The notes: a model not told the origin generated them from the letters alone. A stretch of 64,000 nt of DNA from Peribacillus simplex (GCF_001542915.1 NZ_LNNH01000055.1:62001-126000); one strand, 5' to 3'; positions 45,761-55,406 are shown, counted from the first letter of the stretch. A program made the numbers and translations.

Positions 45761-47053
45761 TCAAGGATATAGTCGATTTAGTAGACGCGGGAATGGAATT
45801 GTCTCACGGACATGTTCCACGCCGCTTATCCAGGCAACGGTGCGTTCCAATCCCAAGCCGAAGCCTGAATGTGGTACGGAGCCGTATTTTCTTAATTCCA
45901 TATACCATTTGTATGCGTCTTCGCTCAAGCCATGCTCATTTATTCTCTGTTCAAGCAATTTTTGATCATGAATCCGCTCCGAGCCGCCGATTATTTCTCC
46001 ATATCCTTCTGGGGCGATCAAATCTGCACAAAGAACGACTTCCTCCCTATCAGGGGCTGGCTGCATATAGAATGGTTTGATTTTGGTTGGATAATGCGTG
46101 ATGAAAACCGGCTTATCATAACTTTCAGCAATCGCCGTTTCATGCGGCGCTCCAAAATCATCACCCCATTGGATATCTTCAAATCCTTGTTCATGAAGGA
46201 ATTTGATCGCATCATCATACGTGATCCTCGGGAAAGGAGCTTGTATTTGTTCAAGTTTAGCCGTGTCACGACCTAAGGTATTCAGTTCAAGCTGGCAATT
46301 TTTCAATACCGACTGGACTATGGAAGATACGAACTGTTCCTGAACCTCAAGGTTTTCTTTAAATTCGATGAAGGCCATTTCTGGTTCAATCATCCAAAAC
46401 TCGATTAAATGACGTCTTGTCTTGGATTTTTCAGCGCGGAAAGTAGGTCCAAAGGAAAATACCTTTCCTAACGCCATGGCTGCCGCTTCCATATAAAGCT
46501 GACCGCTTTGTGAAAGATAGGCATCCTCATCAAAATATTTAGTCGCAAACAATTCACTCGTTCCCTCTGGTGCGCTTCCAGTCAAAATCGGCGGATCGAC
46601 CTTGACGAATCCTTCTTCATTGAAAAATTCATATGTAGCACGGATGATTTCATTGCGGATTTTCATCACAGCATGCTGGCGCTTTGAACGCAGCCACAGA
46701 TGGCGGTTATCCATTAAGAATTCAGGACCATGCGCTTTAGGCGTAATCGGGTAATCCAACGATTCATGGATGATTTCAATATCTTTCACTTGTAATTCGA
46801 AGCCGAACGGCGAGCGTTCATCCTTTTGGATGACACCTGTTACGTACATGGATGTCTCTTGTGTAACCGATTTCGCACGGGCAAAAATCTCTTCACCCAC
46901 GTCAGCCTTCACGACCACTCCTTGAATGAAACCGGAGCCATCACGTATTTGAAGGAACGCAATTTTCCCACTGGAACGCTTGCTGGCAAGCCAGCCTCCA
47001 ATCGTCACTTCTTGATCGACGAACTTGCTAGCATCTTTTATTGTAATTTTCAC
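45761..47053 (-). CDS. asnS: Asparaginyl-tRNA synthetase
   Basis: The 430-residue class II aminoacyl-tRNA synthetase has the same length as B. subtilis AsnS. The N-terminal OB fold ([20 protein letters not shown]) binds the anticodon; motif 2 is [20 protein letters not shown] and motif 3 [13 protein letters not shown]. The GTG at 47053 has GGAGGG eight bases upstream. In B. subtilis aspB precedes it directly; here the hpa cluster separates them. Confidence 0.96.
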   Translation of the reverse strand: MKITIKDASKFVDQEVTIGGWLASKRSSGKIAFLQIRDGSGFIQGVVVKADVGEEIFARAKSVTQETSMYVTGVIQKDERSPFGFELQVKDIEIIHESLDYPITPKAHGPEFLMDNRHLWLRSKRQHAVMKIRNEIIRATYEFFNEEGFVKVDPPILTGSAPEGTSELFATKYFDEDAYLSQSGQLYMEAAAMALGKVFSFGPTFRAEKSKTRRHLIEFWMIEPEMAFIEFKENLEVQEQFVSSIVQSVLKNCQLELNTLGRDTAKLEQIQAPFPRITYDDAIKFLHEQGFEDIQWGDDFGAPHETAIAESYDKPVFITHYPTKIKPFYMQPAPDREEVVLCADLIAPEGYGEIIGGSERIHDQKLLEQRINEHGLSEDAYKWYMELRKYGSVPHSGFGLGLERTVAWISGVEHVRETIPFPRLLNRLYP

Positions 47054-47375
47054 GGAATTTCCCTCCAAAAATAGCTTAACTTACTAAGGAATTTACTCTA
47101 CTTATTATACCCATAGCCCTCCTTACAAGCAAATAAATCACATGAATGAAAATCTCCCTCTCTCCATTAAATTTCAGAAAGCCGGCACGCGTATGGCTTG
47201 ATAGATTACGTGATTACGAATGCAAGGATTCCAGGGTGTAGCTGTGTTTCCCTATCATTGACTTTTTCACATCGATTCCAGTGAACGGCTAACCGTTTCA
47301 ACAGCCTATATTCAGGGGCATTTTCATTTCTTATTTTACTTTTATTTCATAATTATCCTTAATCATCTAAAAATG
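47054..47375. other. Junction region between asnS and the hpa cluster
   Basis: About 320 bases that should contain the asnS promoter and the left border of the inserted cluster. No gene, T-box or direct repeat was recognised. Confidence 0.4.
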
Positions 47376-47404
47376 TTGAACTTAAACAATAAATCATATA
47401 CGAT
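47376..47404 (+). promoter_or_regulatory. Promoter of hpaG1-hpaG2-hpaF
   Basis: TTGAAC, a 17-base spacer and TACGAT. The -10 lies inside the first operator palindrome. The predicted start of transcription near 47411 leaves a short leader with AAGGGG. Confidence 0.6.
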
Positions 47405-47416
47405 ATCCTATATGAT
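47393..47416. promoter_or_regulatory. GntR operator of the plus hpa operon
   Basis: Two abutting 12-mers, ATCATATACGAT and ATCCTATATGAT, each one mismatch from the palindrome ATCATA-TATGAT. The first is identical to 55407-55418, and the tandem arrangement is repeated at the gntR promoter. Confidence 0.75.
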
Positions 47417-47442
47417 TATAAAATTTCCAAGGGGTGAGTGCC

Positions 47443-48228
47443 GTGATTAAAGCAAAGGTGAAGCTTAAGGATTCAGAGTTTTCGGAAGAAGTGGAGATTT
47501 CAGATCATCATATGGTAAGGAACGGAAAAAGCTCGGAGTTATCTCAAGTGAATCTGGATATTCCGGTTACAGGAACGTTGTATGGGACCCTATTAAACTA
47601 CAAAGGTTCATTGGAGGCGCTGATGGAACAGGTCCACCATCCTCCTTATAATGAACCGCCTAAAGGGCCAGTTCTTTATATTAAACCTAGAAACACGTTT
47701 TCTGCTTTTGCAAAACCCGTTCCCCTCCCAACTGGGGAACCTGAATTGGAAATCGGTGCATCACTTGGAATTGTAATCGGCAAGACAGCCACAAGAGTCA
47801 AGAAAGCGCAGGCAATGGATTATATAGAGGGTTTTACGATCGTCAATGATATTAGCATCCCTCACGAAAGCGTTTACCGTCCTGCGATCCGATATAAAGC
47901 CCGTGATGGTTTTTGCCCGATCGCCCCTTGGGTCGTATCCAAAGATTCGATATCAAATCCCGATCGTTTAGGGATCCGTGTGTATATTAACGGAGAGCTA
48001 AGGCAAGAAAATACAACGTCCAATCTAATACGCCCCATTTCCCGGCTCATTGAAGATATAACAGACTTCATGACCTTGAATGCCGGGGACGTCCTTTTAG
48101 TCGGAGTTCCGGAGAATGCCCCTCTCGCGAAAGCGAACGATCATGTAAGAATCGAAATAGACGAAATTGGTTATTTGGAAAATCCGATTGTAACCGAAGA
48201 GAAACTGGCGATGGAGGGGATTTCATGA
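47443..48228 (+). CDS. hpaG1: HpaG N-terminal-type isomerase/decarboxylase subunit (FAH family)
   Basis: A 261-residue fumarylacetoacetate-hydrolase fold protein. Metal and substrate motifs include ELEIGASLGIVIGKTA, GFTIVNDISIPHESVYRPA and LNAGDVLLVGVPE. In E. coli HpaG the two FAH domains are fused; here they are two genes, as in other Bacillus clusters. It should take part in 5-oxopent-3-ene-1,2,5-tricarboxylate decarboxylation and isomerisation. The GTG at 47443 is preferred, with AAGGGG nine bases upstream, over the GTG at 47434 within that site. It overlaps hpaG2 by four bases. Confidence 0.85.
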   Translation: MIKAKVKLKDSEFSEEVEISDHHMVRNGKSSELSQVNLDIPVTGTLYGTLLNYKGSLEALMEQVHHPPYNEPPKGPVLYIKPRNTFSAFAKPVPLPTGEPELEIGASLGIVIGKTATRVKKAQAMDYIEGFTIVNDISIPHESVYRPAIRYKARDGFCPIAPWVVSKDSISNPDRLGIRVYINGELRQENTTSNLIRPISRLIEDITDFMTLNAGDVLLVGVPENAPLAKANDHVRIEIDEIGYLENPIVTEEKLAMEGIS

Positions 48229-49013
48229 AGAAAGCGCGTGTAGCTTATGCCGGTGCCATCCATCAGGCATGCGAATCTAATGGACGGCTAAAATTAACAG
48301 ATGGCCGGATCGTTGATGAGCAAGATGTTGTCTGGCTTCCCCCGTTGGAGCCCCGTACTGTGTTCGCACTAGGCTTGAATTATGCAGATCATGCAAAGGA
48401 ACTTGCGTTTAAAGCCCCTGAAGAACCCCTGGCTTTCTTAAAAGGACCCAATACCTTCATCGGCCATCGCGGACAGACAAGACGGCCCCTAGATGCCGCA
48501 TATATGCATTATGAATGCGAACTGGCTGTCGTCATCGGAAAAACGGCGAAGGCCGTGAAAAAGGAAGAAGCGTTTGAATACGTATGTGGTTATACCATTG
48601 CCAATGATTACGCAATTAGAGATTACCTCGAGAACTACTACCGTCCCAACTTAAAGGTTAAGAACCGTGATACTTGCACGCCGATTGGCCCGTGGCTCGT
48701 CGATGCCAGAGATATTCCTGACCCGATGAACCTTACCATTAAGACATACATCAACGGGAAATTGACCCAGGAAGGCAATACAAACGATATGATATTCGGC
48801 ATTGCCGAGTTAATTGAATACTTCAGCAGTTTCATGACATTGAGTCCAGGTGATGTGATATTGACAGGAACACCCGAAGGTTTGGCGAATACCGCTGTAG
48901 GCGACGAAATCACGACGGAAATTGAAGGAATCGGAAAGCTCGTCAGCACGATCGTCAGTGACGATATCTTTACGAAAGGACAGGAACCGTCACACATAAA
49001 AATCAATAATTGA
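48225..49013 (+). CDS. hpaG2: HpaG C-terminal-type decarboxylase/isomerase subunit (FAH family)
   Basis: A 262-residue FAH-family enzyme with YECELAVVIGKTA, CGYTIANDYAIRDY, the RDTCTPIGPWLV loop and LSPGDVILTGTPEG. These carry the Mg-binding acids typical of OPET decarboxylase/HHDD isomerase. It probably pairs with HpaG1. The start overlaps the hpaG1 stop (ATGA). hpaF follows after 17 bases. Confidence 0.88.
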   Translation: MKKARVAYAGAIHQACESNGRLKLTDGRIVDEQDVVWLPPLEPRTVFALGLNYADHAKELAFKAPEEPLAFLKGPNTFIGHRGQTRRPLDAAYMHYECELAVVIGKTAKAVKKEEAFEYVCGYTIANDYAIRDYLENYYRPNLKVKNRDTCTPIGPWLVDARDIPDPMNLTIKTYINGKLTQEGNTNDMIFGIAELIEYFSSFMTLSPGDVILTGTPEGLANTAVGDEITTEIEGIGKLVSTIVSDDIFTKGQEPSHIKINN

Positions 49014-49030
49014 TGGAAAGGATCAATCAT

Positions 49031-49414
49031 ATGCCTCATATCATTGTAGAATATACGGACAATATAAAAGATGAAATCCAGATTGGGGAATTATTAAAGA
49101 AAATGAACGATGTTTTGATCTCCTTTCCCACAATCTTTCCGATTGGGGGCATTCGTTCCCGGGCCATTGAATTGAAGCATTATCGTGTGGCTGATGGCTC
49201 TGAGGATGATGCCTTTGTTCACGCCCTGTTAAAAATGGGCGCTGGACGAAATGAGCCTGATAAGACGAAAGTATGTGAAAAGCTTTTCGCCATGATGGAA
49301 GCCCATTTCGCCCCGCTCTTTTCGAAAAGGTATCTCGCCCTTTCCATGGAGCTTGTGGAATTCGGTGAGTCGGGCACATATAAAAAGAATAATATCCATG
49401 ATCGATATAAGTGA
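49031..49414 (+). CDS. hpaF: 5-carboxymethyl-2-hydroxymuconate isomerase
   Basis: A 127-residue tautomerase-superfamily CHMI. MPHIIVEYTDN places Pro next to the start Met; after Met removal it would be the catalytic N-terminal proline, which fixes the start at 49031. It isomerises 5-carboxymethyl-2-hydroxymuconate in the homoprotocatechuate pathway. A site AAAGGATC lies about nine bases upstream. Last gene of the plus hpa operon. Confidence 0.88.
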   Translation: MPHIIVEYTDNIKDEIQIGELLKKMNDVLISFPTIFPIGGIRSRAIELKHYRVADGSEDDAFVHALLKMGAGRNEPDKTKVCEKLFAMMEAHFAPLFSKRYLALSMELVEFGESGTYKKNNIHDRYK

Positions 49415-49418
49415 AACT

Positions 49419-49451
49419 TAAAGGCCTTCCCGGTGATCAGGAAGGCCTTTG
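49419..49451. terminator. Bidirectional terminator between the two hpa operons
   Basis: Stem AAAGGCCTTCC / GGAAGGCCTTT with loop CGGTGATCA, between hpaF and hpaB, which converge. Confidence 0.88.
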
Positions 49452-49471
49452 ATTATTCACTCGACATGTAA

Positions 49472-50944
49472 TCAGTTGATTTCCGCGAGATGTTCGGAGC
49501 GGTTTAAAAACTCTTTGACGCGGTCCACATATTCCTGTTTATCATAGCCGTTATATAAAGCGCTTGCCATCCGGATCGGATCTCCAAAAAAGAACCGTTC
49601 ATAAAGCGTTTGTCTTGTGCCAAATGAGCTCATGCACACATCCCAAGCCAGCCGGTACAACCTGACCCTTTCATATGCCGGCCCATTGGCTGCCTGAAGA
49701 TATTTATCTAAATCAGGCCGGAGTTCGGAGTTGAAATCGGCCTCATTCGGGATGGCCATTAAGCCGCTCGCTCCAAGAAGCTGCATGATTTCACTGAACC
49801 TTGGATAAATTTTCGGATAATAATTACGGGCAATGTTCAGCGGGGTGAAATCTGGAGTCATAATTCCCCACTTATCCAATTTTGCATTTGCCTCAGAGGC
49901 TGTAATGAATGCCTTCACCGTTTCCAGTGCAATGATGACTTCCGAAATCTTTTCCTGAACATGCTGATATTGCCCAATGTTGATCGTTTCCACCATCAAT
50001 TGCAGAATCCCCAGGATGAACTCCGTTTTGGCAATATTTTTCGCTACCACTTGATGCGTCATATGTACCACGGCATTACTTTCATAATATGCCTGGTTAC
50101 AAATTCCAACATCTCCGTAGGCAAATACTCGATTCCAAGGAACGACCACATCATCAAAAACGATGATCGTATCCATTTCCTCAAATCTTGAGCCAAGCGG
50201 ATGGTCATAATGTGATTTGCCATAATCGAAGGATTCACGGCAGATGAACTTTAAACCCGGTGTATTATTGGGGATGGAGAAGGCGAATGCATAGGGGTTT
50301 TCTTCTTCGGATTGCTTAAGCAATGTTGAAGGAAAAACCATGATTTCATCCGTTATGCCCCCTTGTGTAGCGAGTAGCCTTGCTCCTTTAATGATAAGCC
50401 CTTCTGAATTCTTGCCCGCTATCCTGGCAGCGATGTATGGATCGGGAAGCTTTGCCGCACTTACACCCCTATTAACCTGCGGCTGAATCAGGGTATGTGT
50501 CAAGGACAAATCCTTTTCCCGGCAGAGCTCATAATACGTTTTCATATATTTTGCAAATGCCGCATCTTGTGTGCCGAACATGTCAGCAGCCGAGCCATAG
50601 GCCATCATCCCGCTATTGATATAATCAGGCGACCTTCCCATCATGCCATTATTATGACGGGCCCATTCCTGAATCATATTTCTTCTTGTTTCAAGGTCTT
50701 CCTTCGTCCGCGGCTGCAAAAATGATGTCCCCACCCGATCATTCGAGGTTGGCGAGATATATGTCATGGTGTCTTGTTTATCGGGGTCATGCTGAAGGTC
50801 ATATAATTCTGCCTGGCTTTTCATGACCCCCATGAATGCCGGATGTTCACTGATCTTGCCTTTCACTTGCTCCCCATTGATCCAAACATTCGCCTTTGCT
50901 TCGTCCACCCTATTAATATACTCTTCACCTGTTTTCGCTGGCAT
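49472..50944 (-). CDS. hpaB: 4-hydroxyphenylacetate 3-monooxygenase, oxygenase subunit
   Basis: The 490-residue FADH2-using monooxygenase hydroxylates 4-hydroxyphenylacetate to homoprotocatechuate. Family motifs include SPDYINSGMMAYGSA, ITDEIMVFPS and IIVFDDVVVPWNRVFAY. A flavin reductase (HpaC) must supply FADH2, but none is in this window. AAGGAGG precedes the ATG. Last gene of the minus operon, 117 bases after hpaD. Paralogues act on pyrrole-2-carboxylate or chlorophenols, but the hpa context supports the call. Confidence 0.9.
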   Translation of the reverse strand: MPAKTGEEYINRVDEAKANVWINGEQVKGKISEHPAFMGVMKSQAELYDLQHDPDKQDTMTYISPTSNDRVGTSFLQPRTKEDLETRRNMIQEWARHNNGMMGRSPDYINSGMMAYGSAADMFGTQDAAFAKYMKTYYELCREKDLSLTHTLIQPQVNRGVSAAKLPDPYIAARIAGKNSEGLIIKGARLLATQGGITDEIMVFPSTLLKQSEEENPYAFAFSIPNNTPGLKFICRESFDYGKSHYDHPLGSRFEEMDTIIVFDDVVVPWNRVFAYGDVGICNQAYYESNAVVHMTHQVVAKNIAKTEFILGILQLMVETINIGQYQHVQEKISEVIIALETVKAFITASEANAKLDKWGIMTPDFTPLNIARNYYPKIYPRFSEIMQLLGASGLMAIPNEADFNSELRPDLDKYLQAANGPAYERVRLYRLAWDVCMSSFGTRQTLYERFFFGDPIRMASALYNGYDKQEYVDRVKEFLNRSEHLAEIN

Positions 50945-51061
50945 CTAGTATCCTCCTTTTATCCCGGTGATAATGAAGCGCTTACAAAATACAGCTTTGA
51001 AAATTGCCGTCAAGCTTTTGAAGATCTTTTCCGCACCAATCGATATCTTACAGCATCAGCC

Positions 51062-52045
51062 CTAGATCATGAATTCAGGCTTCTTTTTTTCAAGGATTGG
51101 GTCTTCAAGTGGAACTTCTTCGCGCGTGATGATATCAAGGACAACGGAAGCCTCATCGAACCATGAATCAGGAGCCTTGGCACCCCAGAAGGTCTGGCGC
51201 CTCGGGTCATCCAAATCCCAATGGATCGGTTCATTATCTGGATCGGACGTTAAATAATCGCCATTGTATAATTCAATTCTATGTCCATCCGGATCTCTTA
51301 AATAAAGGAAAAATGCGTTGGACAGACCATGCCTTCCGGGTCCGCGTTCAATGGATTGGGCATAACCGAGAGATGCCAGCACATCACAGGCATGGATGAG
51401 AGCGAGCGGATCCGGCAGCCAAAAGCCGATATGGTGAAGCTTAGGACCAACACCATTCATGAAGGCCTGATCATGGACCGTTTGTTTCCTATGCAGCCAT
51501 GTGGCCCATAAATGCCCCGCCTCATCTACTGTATCTTCCGAGCAGGCAAAACCTAATTCTTTCACATAAAAGTCATGGGCCATTTGCACATTGGCAACGC
51601 TGCAATTCACATGATCGATTCTCTGGACCCTTGATCCCTTGTGCAAATCGAATCGTTGCAGCAGTCTCTCCGCTTTATCCATTTTGCAAAAAAACTCCAT
51701 TGGCAAGCCTGAAATGTCCTGAACACGGAGCGCCCTGCCTAGTGCATGCTGCGTCCCTTCTGCCATCCACTTCATTTTCATCCCTTTGGATTTGAATAAT
51801 GTTTCCAATTCAATAAGATCTTCTTCTTTTTCAACCTTGTATCCAATCGCTTCCACGCTAGGCTTTTCTGCCTTTTGCAGGATCAGCGAATGATGGTGCG
51901 CTTCCTCCAGGCCACGTAAATAAATGTGAGCATTCGTTCTTTCCGTTTCAATAAAACCTAAGGCGTCCACATAGAATGCCCTCGATTTGTCTAAATCGGT
52001 AACATTAAGAATCGTTCTCGCAACACGGATAATGGAAAAGTTCAT
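51062..52045 (-). CDS. hpaD: 3,4-dihydroxyphenylacetate 2,3-dioxygenase
   Basis: A 327-residue VOC-fold extradiol dioxygenase with two repeated betaalphabetabetabeta modules. The metal ligands are His145 (IDHVNCSV), His205 (LHHIGFW) and Glu258 (GHRIELYN). This matches the Brevibacterium/Arthrobacter HPCD type rather than the E. coli LigB-like HpaD. It opens the homoprotocatechuate ring at the meta position using Fe(II) or Mn(II). GGGAGAAC precedes the ATG. Between hpaE and hpaB. Confidence 0.92.
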   Translation of the reverse strand: MNFSIIRVARTILNVTDLDKSRAFYVDALGFIETERTNAHIYLRGLEEAHHHSLILQKAEKPSVEAIGYKVEKEEDLIELETLFKSKGMKMKWMAEGTQHALGRALRVQDISGLPMEFFCKMDKAERLLQRFDLHKGSRVQRIDHVNCSVANVQMAHDFYVKELGFACSEDTVDEAGHLWATWLHRKQTVHDQAFMNGVGPKLHHIGFWLPDPLALIHACDVLASLGYAQSIERGPGRHGLSNAFFLYLRDPDGHRIELYNGDYLTSDPDNEPIHWDLDDPRRQTFWGAKAPDSWFDEASVVLDIITREEVPLEDPILEKKKPEFMI

Positions 52046-52070
52046 AGTGTTCTCCCTTTCTTAATCTCGA

Positions 52071-53585
52071 TTATTGTTCGGCAGAAGAAACGGCATTCTG
52101 TTTTTCCACTCCGAATTTCGGAATGTGATGCTCCCCAATCGCAACATGGATTACTTGGGTTTCCGTATAAAACTCAAAGCTGTAATGGCCTCCCTCACGA
52201 CCAACCCCGCTGTACTTCGAACCGCCAAACGGAATTCGCAAATCCCTGACATTTTGGGAATTCACCCAGACCATCCCGCTATCGACGGCTTGAGCGAATC
52301 TATGTCCGCGCCTCATGTCATTCGTCCATACATATGCGGCTAGCCCATACTTTACATCGTTGGCCATTCTCAGGACTTCTTCTTCCGTCTTGAATGGGAT
52401 GACGGCCATCACCGGACCAAAAATCTCCTCCTGTGCCACCGTCATATCATTCGTACAGTTAAGAAGAAGTGTCGGGGCAATGAAATTCCCTTCCTTGAAT
52501 TCGTCAGGGATGCTGCCGCTTACAATATCAGCACCTTCGTCTTTGGCTATGTCCAGATAACGGGAGACATTATCAAAATGGTTCCGGTGGATAAGCGGTC
52601 CGATCTCCGTTCCCGGATCCATCGGATTGCCAACTTTGATCGAGTGAACACGCTGCTTCAATCTTTGGACGAATTTTTCGATGATCGATTCTTGGACGAA
52701 TAACCTCGAATTCGCTGTGCAGCGCTCCCCATTGAAAGAATAAATTCCCCAAATAACCGAATCAAGGGCCTTTTCCAGGTCGGCATCTTCAAAAATGATC
52801 GCAGGTGACTTCCCTCCGAGCTCCATGGAAAACCGTTTCATGGTATCGGCGCCATTTTTTATGATTTGAGCGCCAGTCGTCGTTTCCCCGGTAAAGGAAA
52901 TCAATTGGACGTCAGGATGGGCAACAAGAGATGCCCCTGCCGTTTCCCCAAAACCATGGACGATATTCAACACACCCTTCGGCAAGCCGGATTGGTCAAA
53001 TATGTGAGCTAATTTATTGGCGGTCAAGGGGGACCATTCCGCAGGTTTAAGTACACATGTATTACCTGTAGCAAGCGCCGGTGCTATCTTCCAGGTTTCA
53101 AGCATGAAAGGCGCGTTCCACGGCGTGATTAAGCCTGCAACGCCAATAGGTTTATGGATCGTATAATTAATGAATGTGTCATCCACCTGATACGATTCAC
53201 CAATCAGCCTGCTTTTCACCATCTCCGCATAAAACCGGAAATTCTCGGCTCCCCTTGCTGCCTGTTTTTTTGTTTGGCTAATGGGCAGCCCAGTATCAAG
53301 TGATTCCAAAAAGGATATTTCCTCGGCATGTTCTTCAATTAAATCAGCAATCCTGACCAAGTATGCCAATCTTTCTTCCACTTTCATCGATCGCCATGGT
53401 CCATTATCGAATGCTTCTTTTGCAGAAGCTACCGCTTGATCGATATCCTCTTTAAACCCTTCTGCGACATTGTTGATTGCTTGATTATTAAAAGGGTTAA
53501 GATTGACAAATGTTTTTCGTGAAATACCATCGATGAATTGCCCATTGATGTAGTGCTGGATATCCTGTACGGGAAAAGCTGGCAT
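52071..53585 (-). CDS. hpaE: 5-carboxymethyl-2-hydroxymuconate semialdehyde dehydrogenase
   Basis: A 504-residue NAD-dependent ALDH. Glu in MELGGKSPAI and Cys near residue 290 in FNGERCTANSRLF are the catalytic residues; the ITPWNAPFML segment is typical of HpaE/BetB-like enzymes. It oxidises the ring-cleavage semialdehyde to the acid. AAGGAGGATTC precedes the ATG. The gene order dapA-like-hpaE-hpaD-hpaB is polycistronic. Confidence 0.92.
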   Translation of the reverse strand: MPAFPVQDIQHYINGQFIDGISRKTFVNLNPFNNQAINNVAEGFKEDIDQAVASAKEAFDNGPWRSMKVEERLAYLVRIADLIEEHAEEISFLESLDTGLPISQTKKQAARGAENFRFYAEMVKSRLIGESYQVDDTFINYTIHKPIGVAGLITPWNAPFMLETWKIAPALATGNTCVLKPAEWSPLTANKLAHIFDQSGLPKGVLNIVHGFGETAGASLVAHPDVQLISFTGETTTGAQIIKNGADTMKRFSMELGGKSPAIIFEDADLEKALDSVIWGIYSFNGERCTANSRLFVQESIIEKFVQRLKQRVHSIKVGNPMDPGTEIGPLIHRNHFDNVSRYLDIAKDEGADIVSGSIPDEFKEGNFIAPTLLLNCTNDMTVAQEEIFGPVMAVIPFKTEEEVLRMANDVKYGLAAYVWTNDMRRGHRFAQAVDSGMVWVNSQNVRDLRIPFGGSKYSGVGREGGHYSFEFYTETQVIHVAIGEHHIPKFGVEKQNAVSSAEQ

Positions 53586-53650
53586 GATGAATCCTCCTTT
53601 AATCTAATTGGGGAAGATAATGAGATTCCGTTTTCGTTTCCATCTCGTAA

Positions 53651-54568
53651 TCATGATTTGATGACTTGTTCTACCAATCCGTATGATTGGAGGGTTTCGC
53701 GCAATTCCCTTTCCAACGGTTCAGAAGGCGGACCCATTGGGGGCCTTAAGGCTGGATTGATTTTCCCCATCATTCCCATTGCCGCTTTCAATGGCCCTGG
53801 ATTTGTTTCTTTAAACAATACATCATTCAAAGGCATCAATTTATAATGAAGCTCGAGTGCCTTATCTACCTTCCCTTCCACCCAAAGGTTATAGAGATCG
53901 GCCACTTCTTTAGGGGTGATATTGGCTGTTGCGCTGATATGTCCCGCTCCGCCTATCGCAAGCATCGGGTAGCATAATAATTCAATGCCGGAATATAAGA
54001 GGAAATCTCTGCCACAATGCAATAAGACACGGTTCACATGTTCGAAATCCTTATTGGATTCCTTTACACCAATGATATTTTTACAATCTTCAGCAAGTCG
54101 CGCCAATGTCTTCACTTCTAAATTTGTTGCCGTCCTGCCGGGAATGTTATAAACGACAATCGGAATATCAACTGAATCCGCAACCGTTTTAAAATGATCA
54201 TAAAGTGCCTGCTGGTTTGGTTTATTGTAATAAGGAACGATAACCAATGCAGCATCCGCCCCCATTTCCTGGGCTCTTTTTGTCAAATGCAACGTTTCTT
54301 TTTGATTGGCAGACCCTGTACCCGGTGCAACCGGAACCCGGCCTTTTGCCGTTTTTATAGCGGTCTCCATCACCAATTCCCGTTCTTCCACCGTTAATGA
54401 GCTGGGCTCTCCTGTCGTGCCGCATACCGAGATGCCATGGGAACCGCTTTCAATATGCCAGTTTACGAGATTTTCAATTCCCTTTACGTCCACTTCCAAG
54501 TTCTTGTCAAACGGTGTGATGACTGGCGCAATGGATCCCCTTAAACGACGTTTGATTTCCTCGTACAT
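53651..54568 (-). CDS. DapA-family aldolase in the hpa operon
   Basis: A 305-residue class I aldolase-fold protein. TTGE (51-54), Tyr140 (VYNIPGR) and Schiff-base Lys169 (IGVKESN) are all present. Family members catalyse aldol or lyase reactions on 2-oxo acids such as dihydrodipicolinate synthesis and KDG or HMPDC cleavage. Since no HpaI is found here, splitting of 2,4-dihydroxyhept-2-enedioate into pyruvate and succinate semialdehyde is inferred. The ATG at 54568 has AAAGGTGG eight bases upstream. Confidence 0.85.
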   Translation of the reverse strand: MYEEIKRRLRGSIAPVITPFDKNLEVDVKGIENLVNWHIESGSHGISVCGTTGEPSSLTVEERELVMETAIKTAKGRVPVAPGTGSANQKETLHLTKRAQEMGADAALVIVPYYNKPNQQALYDHFKTVADSVDIPIVVYNIPGRTATNLEVKTLARLAEDCKNIIGVKESNKDFEHVNRVLLHCGRDFLLYSGIELLCYPMLAIGGAGHISATANITPKEVADLYNLWVEGKVDKALELHYKLMPLNDVLFKETNPGPLKAAMGMMGKINPALRPPMGPPSEPLERELRETLQSYGLVEQVIKS

Positions 54569-54677
54569 TTTTTTGACCACCTTTTCATTTTTTAATATTC
54601 CGAATAATGAACATAAGAAAATAGGCTTTGCTTTAATAGATAATCAGTCGACTATTATAAAAACGAAGCCTGGGTCA

Positions 54678-55355
54678 TTAAAGTGCTTGATCGTGGTTCG
54701 TATCCGCCCTCTGCTTGAATGTACTGATGGCATTAAGCTTATGCTTTCTTACCAATGATTCAATATCTTCAAATGAAGCTTTTTCCTGCAGGAGCTTGAT
54801 AATGCTTTCATGTTCACGGATCGATTGGACAGCACGCTGCGGTACCATGGTGAACATCGACTTTCTGACTCTATTCATTCTTTGCTGAGACTGCTTGATT
54901 TCCTCCATTAAAAAGGAATTGCCGCACTTTTCAGTAATTTCGGCATGAAAGCACTCGTTTAATTTACCAAACAGCTCTAATTCAAAGTTATGGAGTGCTT
55001 TTTCCATTTCTTTGTTTAAATTTATTAGATTGTCAAAATCCTGATCGTTCATCGTTAAAGAACTTAATGCAGCAGCATAGCCTTCAAGCAGCGATAAGAC
55101 AGAAAGCGTTTCAATGTATTCGCTCTCATTGATGCTTGTTACAACGGCTCCGCTATAGGGCTTGTAATGAATAAGTCCATCCGATTCGAGTTGCCTGATC
55201 GCCTCCCTGACCGGGATTGGACTTAAACGTAATTCTTTAGCAATTTGATCGATGATGATGCGCTGTCCAGAACCGTATGTTCCATCCAAAATCAATTGGC
55301 GCAGGTGTTCGTAGGCGATTTGCTTTTTATTGGTGTTTTTGTTTTTCTCTTCCAT
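54678..55355 (-). CDS. GntR-family (FCD) regulator of the hpa cluster
   Basis: A 225-residue regulator. The N-terminal winged HTH has LRLSPIPVREAIRQLESDGL and the wing YKPYSGAVVTS. An all-helical FCD domain with metal/ligand histidines (ECFHAEI, IREHESII) follows. It heads the operon. The ATG has no Shine-Dalgarno sequence, and the predicted transcription start falls on the A of the ATG. Twin palindromes over its own promoter suggest autorepression. Confidence 0.9.
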   Translation of the reverse strand: MEEKNKNTNKKQIAYEHLRQLILDGTYGSGQRIIIDQIAKELRLSPIPVREAIRQLESDGLIHYKPYSGAVVTSINESEYIETLSVLSLLEGYAAALSSLTMNDQDFDNLINLNKEMEKALHNFELELFGKLNECFHAEITEKCGNSFLMEEIKQSQQRMNRVRKSMFTMVPQRAVQSIREHESIIKLLQEKASFEDIESLVRKHKLNAISTFKQRADTNHDQAL

Positions 55356-55361
55356 ATTTTT

Positions 55362-55385
55362 ATCATATATGAAATCATATATGAT
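55362..55385. promoter_or_regulatory. GntR operator of the minus hpa operon
   Basis: Two abutting 12-mers: ATCATATATGAA (55362-55373) and the perfect palindrome ATCATATATGAT (55374-55385). They cover the space from -10 to -35. Confidence 0.75.
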
Positions 55386-55390
55386 TGCAA
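55362..55390 (-). promoter_or_regulatory. gntR promoter overlapped by its operator
   Basis: On the minus strand TTGCAA (55390-55385), a 17-base spacer and TATGAT (55367-55362). Six bases separate the -10 from the start codon, so the transcript would be leaderless. Confidence 0.65.
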
Positions 55391-55406
55391 TTGGTTTTTA
55401 CTGAAA

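Noticed and set aside
47054..47375. Possible T-box or other leader for asnS
   Set aside because: No GGTGGTACCACG-type core or terminator/antiterminator pair was found on the minus strand.
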